DNA of 64,000 nt from Delphinapterus leucas (GCF_002288925.2 NW_022098049.1:5944846-6008845); one strand, 5' to 3'. Positions 1 to 11,855 are shown, counted from the stretch's first letter. Made by a program: numbers and translations. The notes: a model not told the origin generated them from the letters alone.

Positions 1-1016
1 AGTAACTTTTTCCCAAGATATAAATGGCATTCTAAAATGTATGAAAACAGACTTGATAGAAAACCAAACTAAAGCTAGAACTTAGTTGGAAAGAGGTTTA
101 TTTTTCAAATATATAAACTAAACCATTGTACATCTATTACAAAAGCACTAGGAATCTATAGCAAAAAATGAGTCAAATTCTAAAATATCACAAGTTTCTT
201 TTCAAAATGTGTTGGTGCACTTTCATCGTCATTGGGTTTCAATTTAATGTCTTCTGCTCTTGAAATTAACACCTCGTCTCTTTTTCTTATCCACAGCTAC
301 ACCCACCCTGTGCTCTGGGTTGCTCAGAAATTCCAAGAAATTCCAAGTTTCCTGCTGCCTCACTGGCTGGAACAGAATGGAATGTGCACCACTGCTGATA
401 ATAACAGGAGAGGCCCCAAACCACAGAGGCAGGCAGCCCCGGGGTAAATCCTTGCTCCACCACTTCACGCTGAAAGATATTGTACAAGTTACGTAGCTTT
501 CGTCATAGGTCAGATTTCCTGGGAAAGAGAGTCTAGGTCTCTGAGGGTTGCGTGGAGGAGGCTAACTGGGGAGTGAGCTCAGAAACAACGGCAACATGGG
601 GAGGGATGCTAGACTGGGCAGAGGGAGAAGCTGTACCATGATGCAGTTTCAATGGAGATGTCCAGCAATCCCACAGGGAGCTGGCGTGGCCCTTCAGAGT
701 TGTCCCAGCTGAGGACAAATGGTTAGGCTTTTGTACTTCCATGTTGGCCAGTCATAGATGCAGGCTGCCTTCTGAGAAATGGTCTGGGATGAAAGCTCTC
801 TTTGACTGAGTCTTGGAGCAGCAGCTAGAGGTCCTGGTAGTAGGCGGAATGAGTGCCTACATCCTGAGGTGTATCTGGGCAGCCCACCGTACCTGTGCCT
901 ACGTGTTCAATATATCAGAGATCAAGGAAGTCTCCTTGGCCACTCTACCTGAAATTGCAACCCCTTAATCTCATATCCCCTGTACCCCATCTTACTTTTA
1001 TCCATGGTATTTATCA
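1..1016. other. Unassigned non-coding sequence
   Basis: No repeat family or exon was recognised. Several overlapping open frames near 232-496 on both strands have no recognisable domain and look like chance. Confidence 0.5.
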
Positions 1017-1027
1017 TGAACTGACAT

Positions 1028-1222
1028 ACATTTTTTTAAAGATTTTTTTGATTGGACCATTTTTAAAGTCTTTATTGAATTTATTACAATATTGCTTCTG
1101 TTTTATGTTTTGGTTTTTTTGGTCACGAGGCATGTGGGATCTTAGCTCCCCGGCCAGGGATCAAACCCGAACTCCCTGCATTGGAAGGTGAAGTCTTAAC
1201 CACTGGACTGCCAGGTAAGCCC
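1028..1222 (-). mobile_element. CHR-1-like tRNA-derived SINE (older subfamily)
   Basis: Read on the minus strand, the right end starts with a CHR head (gggcttacctggcagtccag), followed by a B-box-like stretch near 1160 and the text ggccaaaa-type tail. It is flanked by the 11 bp direct repeat tgaactgacat at 1017-1027 and 1223-1233. It differs clearly from the eight other CHR copies in the window, so it belongs to an older subfamily shared more widely among Cetacea, hippos and ruminants. The subfamily name is by recognition only. Confidence 0.8.
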
Positions 1223-1261
1223 TGAACTGACATCCTGTATGAGAATTCATCTATTGTCTTT

Positions 1262-1403
1262 CTGGAAATGCTCTAGAACACACTCCAAGCTACTTGAGGG
1301 CAGGGATTTTGTTTTACTCATGACTATATGCCCAGTTCCTAAAACAGGGATTGGCACAGATTGAACGCTCAATAGATATGTGTTAATTGAGTGGAATAAA
1401 CCC
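1262..1403 (+). mobile_element. L2 3' end fragment
   Basis: The stretch carries the L2 3' end pattern: a cttgagggcagggatt motif, then cacagattgaacgctcaata and a degenerate t-g-t-taattgagtg end. Confidence 0.6.
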
Positions 1404-1410
1404 TCAAGTT

Positions 1411-1785
1411 CTAAGCACTTGCAGTAGCTAATATAATCTTCACGACAACCCCACGGAGGCGCACAATCATTAACACAATTCTGCCGATGAAAACACTGCG
1501 GCACAGAACTTTTTTTTTTTTACGGTACGCGGGCCTCTCACTGCTGCGGCCCCTCCCGTTGCGGAGCACAGGCTCCGGACGCGCAGGCTCAGCGGCCATG
1601 GCTCACAGGCCCAGCCTCTCTGCGGCACGTGGGATCCTCCCGGACCGGGGCACGAACCCGCGTCCCCTGCATCGGCAGGCGGACTCTCAACCACTGCGCC
1701 ACCAGGGAAGCCCCACAGAATGTTTAATTATCTTGCCAAGGTCTTTCAGCTTAGAAGTGCTGTATTCAGGATCACAACCAGGCAA
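1411..1785 (-). mobile_element. MIR, split by a CHR SINE
   Basis: Left part 1411-1508 reads as antisense MIR (ctaagcacttgcag, then ataatcttcacgacaacccc, then a gatgaaaac/gcggcacagaa core). The antisense MIR resumes after the SINE at about 1721 with taattatcttgccaaggtc. The insertion point is the 7 bp duplication cacagaa. Confidence 0.65.
1509..1713 (-). mobile_element. CHR SINE (cetacean type)
   Basis: The T-run at 1510-1521 is the A-tail of a minus-strand element. Its GC-rich body includes gcggagcacaggctccggac, and its tRNA-like head ends in accagggaagccc. Target duplication cacagaa lies at 1502-1508 and 1714-1720. The 131-codon plus-strand frame across it (1487-1882) is a read-through and not a gene. 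Confidence 0.95.
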
Positions 1786-2084
1786 CGGGATTTATACCAT
1801 TGCCTGGTATGGATACAGCTGGTCCTCCATCCGAGCGAGTTGGCCCTACCCTTCCTCCTCTCCCCTTTCTGCTGTCTCGTAGAATACATGTCCAGTAATC
1901 ACATCATCGCATGCTCCAGATATTTTGTTTTATCGCTTCAGACCAAAAGGCGAGAGCTCAGCTGAGTTCCAACTTCTGCCCTTTCTTCCCACTTTCTCAA
2001 TATTATTACCTTAGAACCTGATCAACTCGCACATCTTTTTTTTTTTTTTTTCTAACACTGCCATTGACAGATGCAGACGCAGAG
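1786..2084. other. Unassigned, with a poly-T run
   Basis: A run of about 16 T lies at 2036-2051. No SINE body is attached to it on either side. Confidence 0.5.
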
Positions 2085-2265
2085 GCTATTATGGTTTATG
2101 GTGCTCTTCTGCGTGCATTATCTCATTTGATTAGCCCAGTAGCCTTGGGATATGGGCCATACAAGGATGGCCACCTGCAGTTTATAGATGAGGAAGCAGA
2201 GGCTCAGAGAGGTTACATAAAGCTATTTGGAAGCAGAATTTTTAGTTCTAAGTCCCACGTTTGCT
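2085..2265 (-). mobile_element. MIR fragment
   Basis: Antisense MIR core: tatagatgaggaagcagagg, then ctcagagaggttacataaag. Confidence 0.6.
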
Positions 2266-2354
2266 CTAATTTGCACTTTCTTTTTCCTTGTTGGGGCCCG
2301 GAGGGTAGAAGTTAATCCCGAAGCATTTCTGCCCTCCACATTTATTGAAAGTCA

Positions 2355-2510
2355 CTTGGAACATTGGTGAGTATTTATCATTGGCTTCTTCCTACTTGAC
2401 AAGTGGGGAAACCGAGGCACAAAGAGGTTACATGATTTCCTCAGGTTTCATACTGATGTCATTGGAGCTGGGATATTAATTTCAAAATTCACGTGCCTGT
2501 ACCCATTAGC
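2355..2510 (-). mobile_element. MIR fragment, diverged
   Basis: The pattern ggggaaaccgaggcac, then aaagaggttacatgatt, and later ggagctgggatatt follows the antisense MIR order. Confidence 0.5.
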
Positions 2511-2529
2511 ACGCTCACTGCTTCTAAGT

Positions 2530-3160
2530 TAACAATTCTGGGGTCTATTTCAAACTTCCATCCACCTTTCCTTGAGTAATGTAATAGGATTCATATTTAA
2601 CATTTAAAAAAATAATGCTAGTTAAAAATAGAAAAGCCCAGTTCACTTTAAATGCACTCAGGATGCATTACCTCTCTGCCAGCCTGAAAAGATGTCTAAG
2701 GAGACAGTGCTGGCAAAATTTACGTATTATAAAGAGCTCCTTTTATCCAGTTACATCGTCAAAATTTCATGGCATCTTTCAGAGGCCCAAGGAGAGCAGG
2801 AACATTTATTCTCCTCTCTGAATTTAATCATAAAGACATCAAGGTCGTCTTCCTGAGGCTGAGCTCCAGGCCACAGATTCCAGACTGGAGAAAAGTAACT
2901 TGAAAGAGCCTGTTTTACACAGGCCAGTGGAATGCTTTGTTTTTTTGCTTCTGAGCCTCCTAAGTGGACGCAGATACACAGAAATAAATATTTACTTCAT
3001 GAGAGGGATGGTTAGGAGAATAAATGTTAAAGTTCTGTCCTTACAGTGGAGAAACTCAACTGAGAAACTCAATTCAGTTCGTGGACTCTCAGAGCTCCTT
3101 ATGGCCCCGGTTTGAGAACCATCATTCCAATTAAAGTGATGGTAGCTGTGGCAGTTTTAA
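2530..3160. other. Unassigned non-coding sequence
   Basis: Nothing recognised. Confidence 0.45.
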
Positions 3161-3164
3161 GACC

Positions 3165-3460
3165 TGTCTACATCTTCTTTCACATGCCATCAAGAGGTGA
3201 AGTCTAGTTCTCCCTCTGGCTTGAAATGGGGCAGGAATTTATGGCCACCTTGACAAATAAAATGTGAGAGAAGCGACCTTAAGTCATTTATAAAACTAGG
3301 CTAGAAACAGTGATGCAGCTTCAATCTGGCTGTCTCTTAGGACATGGCTTTTGGATGGCTACCCTGGCCATGCTGGAGAGACCACGTGGAGAGAGAGGTG
3401 CCTGAGGACCCTACTCGATGCCACATAGAACAGAGATGAGCCTTCTCTGTTGAGTTTGGT
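3165..3460. mobile_element. Possible ancient interspersed repeat (LTR/MaLR-like)
   Basis: Word order (ggccatgctggagagaccac, then gtggagagagaggtgcctga) resembles a common old mammalian repeat, but I could not fix the family or the ends. Confidence 0.25.
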
Positions 3461-4115
3461 CCAAATTGCATATTCATGAACTATGTAAATTGTTACCGTT
3501 TTATTTACACATTGCATTTAGAGCAGTTTGTTGCAGAATAACAGATAATCTTAACAATAGCCCATGCCATAGATGACCTGCTGGAATGCGAGTCATAGTT
3601 CATAGAATTGAACAGGTATGAATCCAGCACCTTGCATCTGGATTTAAATAACCATTTATACAATGCATTGAACACAAGAGTCACTTCACAGGTTTGTTGA
3701 ATGAACTGATGGGCGAATGAGTAAAGAGTCTTGGGGGAGATCTCTCTCAGTAGAATAACACTTGGGGTTATAACTGACCACATTTCTAATTGAAGCCATA
3801 GGTTGAGGTTGTTAAATACCTGTGCAGTCCAAGTTAAAGGAGTAAATGGTTTTCCCATTTCCTGTAATGATTTGATCACAAGGAAGACTATGATAGCTTT
3901 GAGGTTGGCAATTTAATAGGAACTGACAAGCGGAAGGAAGGCGAAGATGATGTTGGTGCTTGAAAACCTATTTTGGGAAAAGGTGAGAGATATTTATTAA
4001 GCCTGAAGAAAAGAAGGGGAGACAGAAAAGTTGTCTTAAATCCTTGAAGGAGGTGACAGATTTCTTTTCTGTTATCCAAAAGCTGCATTAGAACAAACAG
4101 GCCAATGCTATAAAA
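3461..4115. other. Unassigned non-coding sequence
   Basis: Minus-strand frames of 124 and 110 codons (3505-3879, 3888-4220) have no recognisable domain. The second runs into the transposon fossil to its right. Confidence 0.45.
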
Positions 4116-4119
4116 TAAC

Positions 4120-4345
4120 AGTTGACCAGCTTTTTCAGTAAAGGGACTGATAGTAAATACTTTAGGCTTTAAAGCCCTGTGGTCTCTGCTACAACTATTC
4201 AACCTGCCTTTGTAGCACAAAAGCAGACACGGTCAGTATGTAAACGAATGAGTATAGCTGTGTTCCAATAAAACTTTATTCACAAAAACAAGCTGTGGGC
4301 CAGGTTTGGCCCTTGCCTGTAGTCTGTCAATCCTTGCTATAAAGA
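4120..4345. mobile_element. hAT-type non-autonomous DNA transposon fossil
   Basis: It carries agtaaatactttaggcttt, then gtgttccaataaaactttat, then aaaacaagctgtgggccagg, the order of a common hAT-Charlie-related element. A second, more decayed copy lies at 7060-7206. The exact family name is not certain. Confidence 0.55.
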
Positions 4346-4487
4346 AATGGTCTTTTTTTCTACATAAGCCCAAGATTCCTAATACATAGAGCCATCAAAC
4401 TTCAGAATTGTCTTGGAGGAGAGTGACATTTCCTTAGTATGTTTAAAATAGGCTGGATGTACAGATTGGACAAAAATATTCTTTTCT

Positions 4488-4489
<2 letters not shown>

Positions 4490-4523
<34 letters not shown>
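4490..4523. repeat. (TA)n microsatellite
   Basis: About 17 uninterrupted TA units. Confidence 0.95.
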
Positions 4524-4528
<5 letters not shown>

Positions 4529-4664
4529 ACATTATACAATAAAATATATATAAAATAAATATACATAAAAATAAATATATATAAAAGTAAAATATATATA
4601 AAAAATCAAACAAAAGCCCTTTGCCATATATATATGAATATATATAAGGAACTATATATAGCGA
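4524..4664. repeat. AT-rich degenerate repeat
   Basis: Imperfect ataaaatatatataaaa units. The motif tgccatatatata at 4622-4634 is the inverse of the end of the TA tract (tatatatatggca), which gives cruciform potential. Confidence 0.7.
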
Positions 4665-5595
4665 GAATATAAAGAGCTCTTACAACTCAACAATAATAAT
4701 AATAATAAAGTACCTGCCCTTTTCTCTCCATGGGTAGAAGTTTTGAACCGACACTTCACAAAAGATATAATGATGGCAAATAAATATCAGAAAAGATACA
4801 CTACCTAATTTGTCATCAGAGAAATGCAAACTTAAACCATAATAAGCTACCAATGTACTTATTAAAGTGGCTGGAATTAAAAAGACTGACAATATCAAGT
4901 ATCAGTGAGGATGTGAGCAACTGGAGTTATTGCGCATTGCTGGTGAAAGCATGAAATACTATCATCTCTCTGAAGGGGTCTTTGACAATTTCTTATAAAG
5001 GTCAACACTCACATATCATCAATCAGCCATCCTATTCCTAGATATTTATCCAAGAGAAATTAAAACGTGTGTCCACAAAAAGACTTGTACACAAATGTTC
5101 AGAGCGGCTTTATTCATTATAGCCCCCAAATGGAACAACAGTCCAACTGCCTGTTAACAAGTGAATGGATAAAGAAATGGTAATATACCCGTGCAATGGT
5201 AAATATTACGATAAAAAAGAATAAACTATTGATATTCTCGACAACATGAAAGAATCTCAACATACGTTGAGGAGAGGAATTCAGACACAAAATACGTATA
5301 CCAGTATTCCATTTACATAAAAGTCTAGAACAGGAAACAATAATTTATAATGACATTCCAAATTAATGGAAAGCAGACTAGTGGTTGCCTGGGACTGGGG
5401 CTGGGACAGGTGGACTTTAAACGGTTAGAAAGGAACTTTCTAGTGTCATGGACATGTTTTATATCGTGATAGTAATGGTGGTTGCATGAATGTGTAAATT
5501 TGCTAAAACTCACCAAACTGTACCATGTACTTAACAGGGGTACATTTTATTGCATGCATATTTTTCCCCAATAAAGTTGATTTTCAAAAAGTAGG
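4665..5595 (+). mobile_element. Old L1, 3' end
   Basis: Sense-strand L1 tail landmarks appear in order: aaagagctcttacaactcaa at about 4670; tcatcagagaaatgcaaa; gcggctttattcattatagc; gtgaatggataaagaaatgg; and a final ccccaataaagttgattttc. No open frame survives, and divergence is high, so this is an old L1M-type copy. Confidence 0.8.
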
Positions 5596-5639
5596 GCAAA
5601 TGACCATCTTTTGGGTATCCAGTAATAATAATAATGATA

Positions 5640-5875
5640 TTAATAGCTAATATTTATTGCATGCTTTCATTGTCCCACATGTTGTACCATGTTCTTTGAT
5701 TATCTGTGTTAATTTAATTCTAGAGCTATCTTTTGAAGTAGTAGTAGTGTTATCTCCATATTACAGATGGAAAACCCAAGACTTAGAGAGATTTAATGAT
5801 TTTCTCAAGGGCATGCACTAGTTCTTTGCAGAGGTGGGGTTTTAAACCAGATCTTTCAGATCCTCAAACTTCCAG
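5640..5875 (-). mobile_element. MIR
   Basis: Antisense order: aatatttattgcatgctttc, ccatattacagatggaaaac, then gaggtggggttttaaaccag. Confidence 0.6.
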
Positions 5876-5899
5876 GGTAAGAATTAGGTATTACAAGGC

Positions 5900-6030
5900 A
5901 GGAATCCTCTTCTCTTTGCTCTGCCACTGACTTGTTAGAGCCTTTGGGCAACTCACTCTCCGATCTCAGCTTCCTTATGTGCAAAATGAAATGATGGGCA
6001 TTTAGTTACTGTTCAAGCTTTCGTAAATGT
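5900..6030 (+). mobile_element. MIR fragment
   Basis: gctctgccactgacttgtta followed by gggcaactcactctc and a tgtgcaaaatgaaatg stretch. Confidence 0.6.
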
Positions 6031-6089
6031 TTAATTTACAAATCTGATAATAACCGTACCATTTCCACAGCCTCATTGGCAAAGAAGTG

Positions 6090-6490
6090 AACTGTGTTAG
6101 TCAGATTTACTGTAGCATCAAATAACCCCCAATATCAGTGGCCTCTCACTACTAGATTTATTTCTTGCTTATGGATCTGCTGGTCAGGTGTGGTCAGTGG
6201 ACTGGGTCTTGTCTGCACTTCAGGTTCAGAAGTACTCTACGTGGCTCTCACTCCTGGACCCAGGCTGAAGCAGCAGCAGACACTTGGACATCCACTTCTC
6301 ACGGAGAATACAGGAGTGGGAGAGATAGATTAGAAATGCACAAAGCTTGAAACTGACCTCCTATCATTTCCCACCTGCAGCCCACTGGCCAAAGCAAGTC
6401 ACATGGCCAAGCCCAGTCATGGAGGCTGCGAATTATGCCCTGTCCATGGTGTTGGAGCAAGGAGAGTGAATATCTCTTGACCAATAATGC
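6090..6490. mobile_element. Ancient interspersed repeat, family not fixed
   Basis: The order tgtgttagtcagatttactg, gatttatttcttgcttatgg and aagcaagtcacatggccaag is that of a common old mammalian repeat. Open frames of 60-79 codons across it are chance. Confidence 0.4.
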
Positions 6491-7050
6491 AATCTCCCAA
6501 TGAATGCAACCTCAAAGACTTAAGAAGAGTCAAAGAGTCTTCTTTTTCACTTACTCAGAGTCTTATTCACGAATCTCCAGTTTCCTTACCTTCTCATCCC
6601 CTCCCTGGGCTCACTGGCTGTTAAGTGTAGACTTAATGCCTCTTTTAGACTCAGAAGTCAAACTGCAGGTCCTTTGAGGGCTTAAGATATTGGTTTTCAG
6701 CATTACTGATCATTCATGCAATTTACTGAGTTAAATATCATTTTTAATAACATTGATCTGTAGTATTAGTAATCTTTTGTGATCTTGATGGAATTAGGAA
6801 AACATTTACAAGTGGGGATTTATTTTCTGATGAATGGGGGTAGGTCCTATGATATATCTTGCTCCCATACCAACTGTAATATTCTCTCTGACCTCATTGG
6901 TTCATGAATGTCAAACAGGCAAAATGAGGAGGCGTGCACTGAATAAACTACCCCTCATTACTGACCCTTCAGCTTTCTTCTTTTAGGAGGAATTCACAGG
7001 CTGGAGGTGACTGATTCCTGCCTTGCAAGCCAGTTATATTGTCTATTGTA
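6491..7050. other. Unassigned non-coding sequence
   Basis: Nothing recognised. Confidence 0.45.
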
Positions 7051-7059
7051 TTAGTTGAG

Positions 7060-7206
7060 TCAGGCTTCAGCCATTGTAGCCTGAAGGCACCCATAGAAAA
7101 TATGTAACTGAACAAATGTGGCTGTGTTCCAATAACAATTTGCTTACAAAAACAGGTGGTTGGCCAGATGTGGCCCATGGGCTGTAGTTTACAGATCTCT
7201 GCTCTA
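7060..7206. mobile_element. hAT-type fossil, related to the one at 4.1 kb
   Basis: Shares aaatgtggctgtgttccaat and aaaacaggtggttggccaga with the element at 4120-4345, in the same orientation. Confidence 0.5.
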
Positions 7207-7361
7207 AATGGCAGCTCCTCGATAAAAACTGATATTGTTCTGATCGAGACTGATGTTACAACAGAGGGTGATGGGTTTCCAACAAATTCCTCTTTTCTGG
7301 AAACTTGATGGTATGCTTTTCTTGGAAAAGCAAGTCTTTCATTTCGTCATTCAACCCCTTA

Positions 7362-7378
7362 CTGTGTGTGTGTGTGTA
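7362..7378. repeat. Short (GT)n
   Basis: About eight GT units, directly next to an L1 fossil. Confidence 0.85.
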
Positions 7379-7387
7379 TTTTAAAAT

Positions 7388-7515
7388 GTTTAAACAATTA
7401 TTTTCCAGCTGTACTGAGATAAAGTTGAGATATAACATTGCATAATTTTAAGGTATAATGGTTTGATATATGTGTACATTACAAAATGATTACCACAATA
7501 AGTAAGTTAATACAT
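7388..7515 (-). mobile_element. L1 3' UTR fragment
   Basis: Antisense L1M tail words: ccagctgtactgagataaag, gagatataacattgcata, acaaaatgattaccacaata. Confidence 0.65.
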
Positions 7516-8560
7516 TTTTTGAACAAAGAGTCGTTGGGTAGGGTAACTCTTAAAGAATAAGGATGCTTTTCATGAGTGGAATGAAGGAGAGAGAAGAAGT
7601 TATCTCCCATTATGTAGCATCATCCTCACTGTCACTGACTGGAAAATCTGTGAACTGAGATGTAATATGGTATGCCTACATTTTCACAGAAAAATCACTA
7701 GAGCTAGAACTGGAGCCCAGATAGCTTTTCTTTTCTTCAAAGTTTTCTCTACTCACCCATGGTTTCTCAAATACAAATTATCATTGGAGAACCAGATCAA
7801 GATTTTTGACTCAGTTGGATACCATCTGTATTACTGTTCATTTTATATTTTTTTAGAGTAACTTTTTAAAAACCTAAATAGAAATATGACAGAAGAAAAG
7901 TCGCTCTTTCTACATTAAGTGGAAAACAGGTATCAATACTTATCAATAATTATTTAAAATACACTTCTAAACTTTACAGCAGAACAATAACATTCATCTA
8001 GTAACATTCACAAAGGAGCATCTCCTGAGTGTGGTCACACTTGAGGAAGCTGAGCAGGACGTTCTGCAGACCTCACCTGTCAGAGGCAGGCTTTGCATAG
8101 ATGCTGCGGGTTCCATGATTCACCATGCTCCATCTCAGGTTAACTTAACAAAATTACGGTCTCCAAAAAGCAAATGTAAATCACATACAAATGAACCAAG
8201 CCTTGACCCTTACAAAAAACCAACAAAATGACCAACAAAAAAACAACCCTTATGAAACTTCTGCCCTCATTTTCTTCTCTCAATAAACATAAATGGCACA
8301 AAAAGCAGCCTTGGGGAAAGAAAAGGATCAATGAATCTTTTATTCCCATCTCTGGCATCTGCAGCATTTTTTGATCACCTGCAAGACTGAAAGCCCCTAT
8401 AGTGAGTGACAAGACCTTGCCCTTGGGGATCATATTTGAGGCTGAATTTGGGGTTATAAACCAACTGGACTCATGATGATTTGCATAGAACGATCTTCAC
8501 TAAGCAGTGGGTGACCAGCTTGCTGCCAAACCTCACCCAGTTATAAGGGCAACTCTGCAG
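7516..8560. other. Unassigned non-coding sequence
   Basis: No repeat recognised by eye. Frames at 8031-8231 (+) and 8140-8433 (-) overlap each other and show no domain. Confidence 0.45.
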
Positions 8561-8568
8561 GTGGACAG

Positions 8569-9412
8569 CCTTTTTAAGAATATTTTTCTTTTATTGAAGT
8601 ATAGTTGCTATACAGTATTATATGTTACAGGTGTACAATACAGTGATTCACAATTTTGAAAGGTTATACACCATTTATAGTCACTATAAAATATTGACTA
8701 TATTCTCCGTGTTGTAGCTTATTTTATACATAATAGTTTGTACCTCTTAATTCCCTACCCCTATCTTGCCCCTCGCCCCTTCCCTCTCCCCACTGGTAAC
8801 CACTAGTTTCTTCTCTATATCTGTGAGTCTGCTTCTTTTTTCTTATATTCACTAGTTTGTTGTATTATTTAGCTTCCACGTATAAGTGATATCATACAGC
8901 ATTTGTCTTTCTCTGATTTATTTCACTTAGCATAATACTCCAAGTCCATCCAAGTTGCAAATGGCAAATTTTCATTCTTTTTATGGTTGAATAGCATTCC
9001 ACTGTATATATACACTACATCTTTATCCGTTCTTCTGTTGATGGACGCTTCGATTGCTTCCGTATCTTGGCAATTGTAAATAATGCTGCTATGAATATTG
9101 GGGTGCATGTATCTTTTCAATTAGTGTTTTTGTTTTTTTCAGATACATACCCAGGAGTGGAATTGCTGGGTTGTTCTATTTTCAGTTTTTTGAGAAACCT
9201 CCATAATGTTTTCCACAGTGGATGCACCAATTTACATTCCCATCAACAGTGCACAAGGGTTCCCTTTTCTCCACTTCCTCGCCAACAATGTGTTATTTGT
9301 GTTCTTTTTGATGATAGCCATTCTGACAGGTGTGAGGCGATATCGCGTTGTGGTTTTGATTTGCATTTCTCTGATGATTAGCGATGTTGATCATCTTTTT
9401 TGTGTACCTGTA
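8569..9412 (-). mobile_element. L1 3' end, 5'-truncated
   Basis: Antisense L1 tail from tattgaagtatagttgctat (left) through caccaatttacattcccatc to cattctgacaggtgtgaggc and a final cgttgtggttttgatttgc stretch on the right. An 8 bp direct repeat gtggacag at 8561-8568 and 9413-9420 fits a target duplication. Plus-strand frames here (9067-9448) are antisense reads of L1. Confidence 0.85.
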
Positions 9413-9434
9413 GTGGACAGATTTTTTAAATTCT

Positions 9435-9490
9435 CATTTCACAGATGAGGGTCAAAGAACTTGAGCTATTTTCCACGGGTCACATATTTA
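9435..9490 (-). mobile_element. MIR remnant
   Basis: tctcatttcacagatgaggg next to gtcacatatttagaaag. Only the core is left, and the L1 may have landed beside it. Confidence 0.4.
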
Positions 9491-10645
9491 GAAAGAAGAG
9501 GGAACAGATGAAATGGTGAGAATGCTGGGGTGAGGGGCATGGTTTTGTTTTGGGGGTGGCAGGTGGAGAGGATCTGAGAGGCAGCCTGGAGGTAGTGGCT
9601 AAAACCCAGCCTACTCTTGTGTCTGTCATTGAAAATTGGGAGGGCGTGTTTCTCAGTTGATGCTGATTTATGTGTAACTAATAGAGTGACGGGGAAAAAA
9701 AAGGAAGCCCGGTTTCTAATTTTATCTTCGTGGCACTTTACTAAAAAGCCCCTCAAGGTGGCCGGAAGTTGGAAGCCCTCAAGGCTTGAAGCCCTGGACC
9801 AGCATGCAAAGGTGCTGGGCACGGAGTGAGGGCCCCCGGAGATGAGACACCGCACAGCTTCCCATCTGGGTATCTGGCTCTCAGTAGCTATTAGGGTGTC
9901 TTCTCTCTGACTCCTCATTTGCATAATGTCATACCCATATGGTGTTATTTTATTTACCTCTTGAAGGGGGATGACTACTTTAGAAAGAGAGGAAGCCAGA
10001 AGACTTGACCTGAAGGCTTCCTCTGTCCCTCTCGCCCTGCTACCCTCAATCGTTTACTCTCGTCTTTGCCTCTCTTTCTCTGGCCATCTTGACTTTTGTA
10101 AATGAGGACCTTGCTTGAGTGATAGGATCCATTTCTTCCAGTGAATGGTTGCCAGGGGCGCTTGTCTTGTTGAAGGGTTTATCCTGGCAACATTTACAGC
10201 CGGTGGTGAATTTAAGCGCGACCTACTCCCATTTCTTCACGATGGAGGAACCTTTGAAAGTTTAAGAAGTCTACCGTGGCTGATTCTGCTCAGATAGATC
10301 AAGGGCTTGACTTACGTTCTGCTTTGCTATTTTTCTGGGATTTCTGAAAACAGACTTCTTCAATTTTGCCATGTTAGGTGTGAATTTTGCAGTTTACACA
10401 TAGTTCCTTAGAGCTCTTCAAGACAGAGTTTGCATCCTGTGTTGGGGGTAAGAGAGCAAATGTTTCAACCTTCCTTTGTTCTTGAAATAATTCTGGGTGA
10501 TTCACTTGTTCATTTATTTGTTCTTGGCTTGCTAGCCTATGGTGGTCAAATGCCTGAGAAGTATTAAAAAACAACCCCAAAATAAAACAAATAAAAAAGA
10601 CCTTTAGAGATACAGCTAAAGGAGGATTCATTGCTCTTTTAAATA
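9491..10645. other. Unassigned non-coding sequence
   Basis: A 152-codon minus-strand frame (9466-9924) has low-information composition and no recognisable domain, so I do not call it a gene. Confidence 0.45.
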
Positions 10646-10649
10646 CTTT

Positions 10650-10760
10650 AATTCCGTGTTTATCTATTAAACAAGCACTTATCTTAGGTGCATGACTTGC
10701 CGGGCACTGAGCTAGATGCCCAGAATCCAGAGTTGGAGATCTGTTGTCTGCTTTGAATCT
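10650..10760 (-). mobile_element. L2 3' end remnant
   Basis: Antisense L2 words: ctattaaacaagcacttatc, gccgggcactgagctagatg. Confidence 0.45.
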
Positions 10761-11610
10761 GATCAGGGTTAGATAATTTCAAAATTTAGAGTATACAGCT
10801 ACACAAGAGCTACAGAAAAGGGCCCAGGGAAGACAGAGCTTTTGGAAATTTGTGAATTCCACACATACTTCATGCAAGATTTCATTTGCATGTGTATTTT
10901 TCTGGGAAGGGGGTTAATAACTTTCATGGGATTAAAGTATTCATGAACAAAAATGTTTTAGAAACATGGCCTCTGCAATTGCAGCAAAAATTTTAGATGA
11001 CCTACCCCTGGTGTTCTATAAACAAGATCTCTCCTTGCTCAGTCCTGGTGGGTTATCTGCATTTGGGACTTGGTCTACTGGCCTTTAAGTCTATCTTCTG
11101 AGAGTAGACTTCAGAAGATACTGACTCAATGTCTTTGTCATATCTGTCCTCCAGTGCAGGACCTTGTATCCATGACATTTTTACATTTTCTATTGTGCTT
11201 AGCTCATGTCTTATAGCAAATAGGAGAAATAAAAACTGCATTGATAACTGCATTGATCAATTATGTTCCAAGCTTGTCATCGAATTCTCTCTTTCGACAC
11301 TTGCATGTCCCTGATTCTGCTCCATCTCTGGCCTCTGTGAAATATCCTGCCTCTCCCAAGGCAGAGTGAGAATAAAGAACATTCCTCAATTGGAGTGTGT
11401 GCACACACATGCTTACTTGCACCCCTAAGGCTTTGTTCTTTGACTATCATGTGGAGAGAGGTGTTTGGGCACCATATTAATAATAGCTCTTAGTGTGTAT
11501 GTGGCACATTCCATTTTCAGAGGCATTTATAAACATTGAAAGATGAAAGCGTGCACCACCCATCCTGGGAAAAAGGGAATGTTAATCACCACCACGTCTG
11601 TTCTTTGGAG
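10761..11610. other. Unassigned non-coding sequence
   Basis: Nothing recognised. Confidence 0.45.
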
Positions 11611-11611
11611 A

Positions 11612-11700
11612 GGGTCACAGAATCTGAGAGCTGGAAGGGATGTCAGAGGTCACGTTTCAACCTCTGGTCCCTAGAGGAATTCTTTCCTTTGGAGCCCACC
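11612..11700 (+). mobile_element. MIR3-like SINE fragment
   Basis: gagggtcacagaatctgaga, then gctggaagggatgtcagagg. Related pieces are at 32445, 44140 and 46035. Confidence 0.4.
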
Positions 11701-11761
11701 AAAGTTGGGGTAGTCCTCAGAATTTCTTCTTGAGTTCAAGCCAGTTCTGCCCTTCTGCAAC

Positions 11762-11830
11762 TTTTCAATTATCTATCTACCTGTTTATCTATCATCTATC
11801 TGTCTATCATCTATCTATCTCTATCTTTCA
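11762..11830. repeat. (ATCT)n-type tetranucleotide repeat
   Basis: Interrupted atctatct units with ctgt variants. Confidence 0.9.
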
Positions 11831-11855
11831 ACCGATCATCTATTCCCTATCTCAC

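Noticed and set aside
9466..9924. 152-codon minus-strand frame
   Set aside because: No recognisable domain or homology, and no supporting context. A frame of this length is expected by chance in 64 kb.
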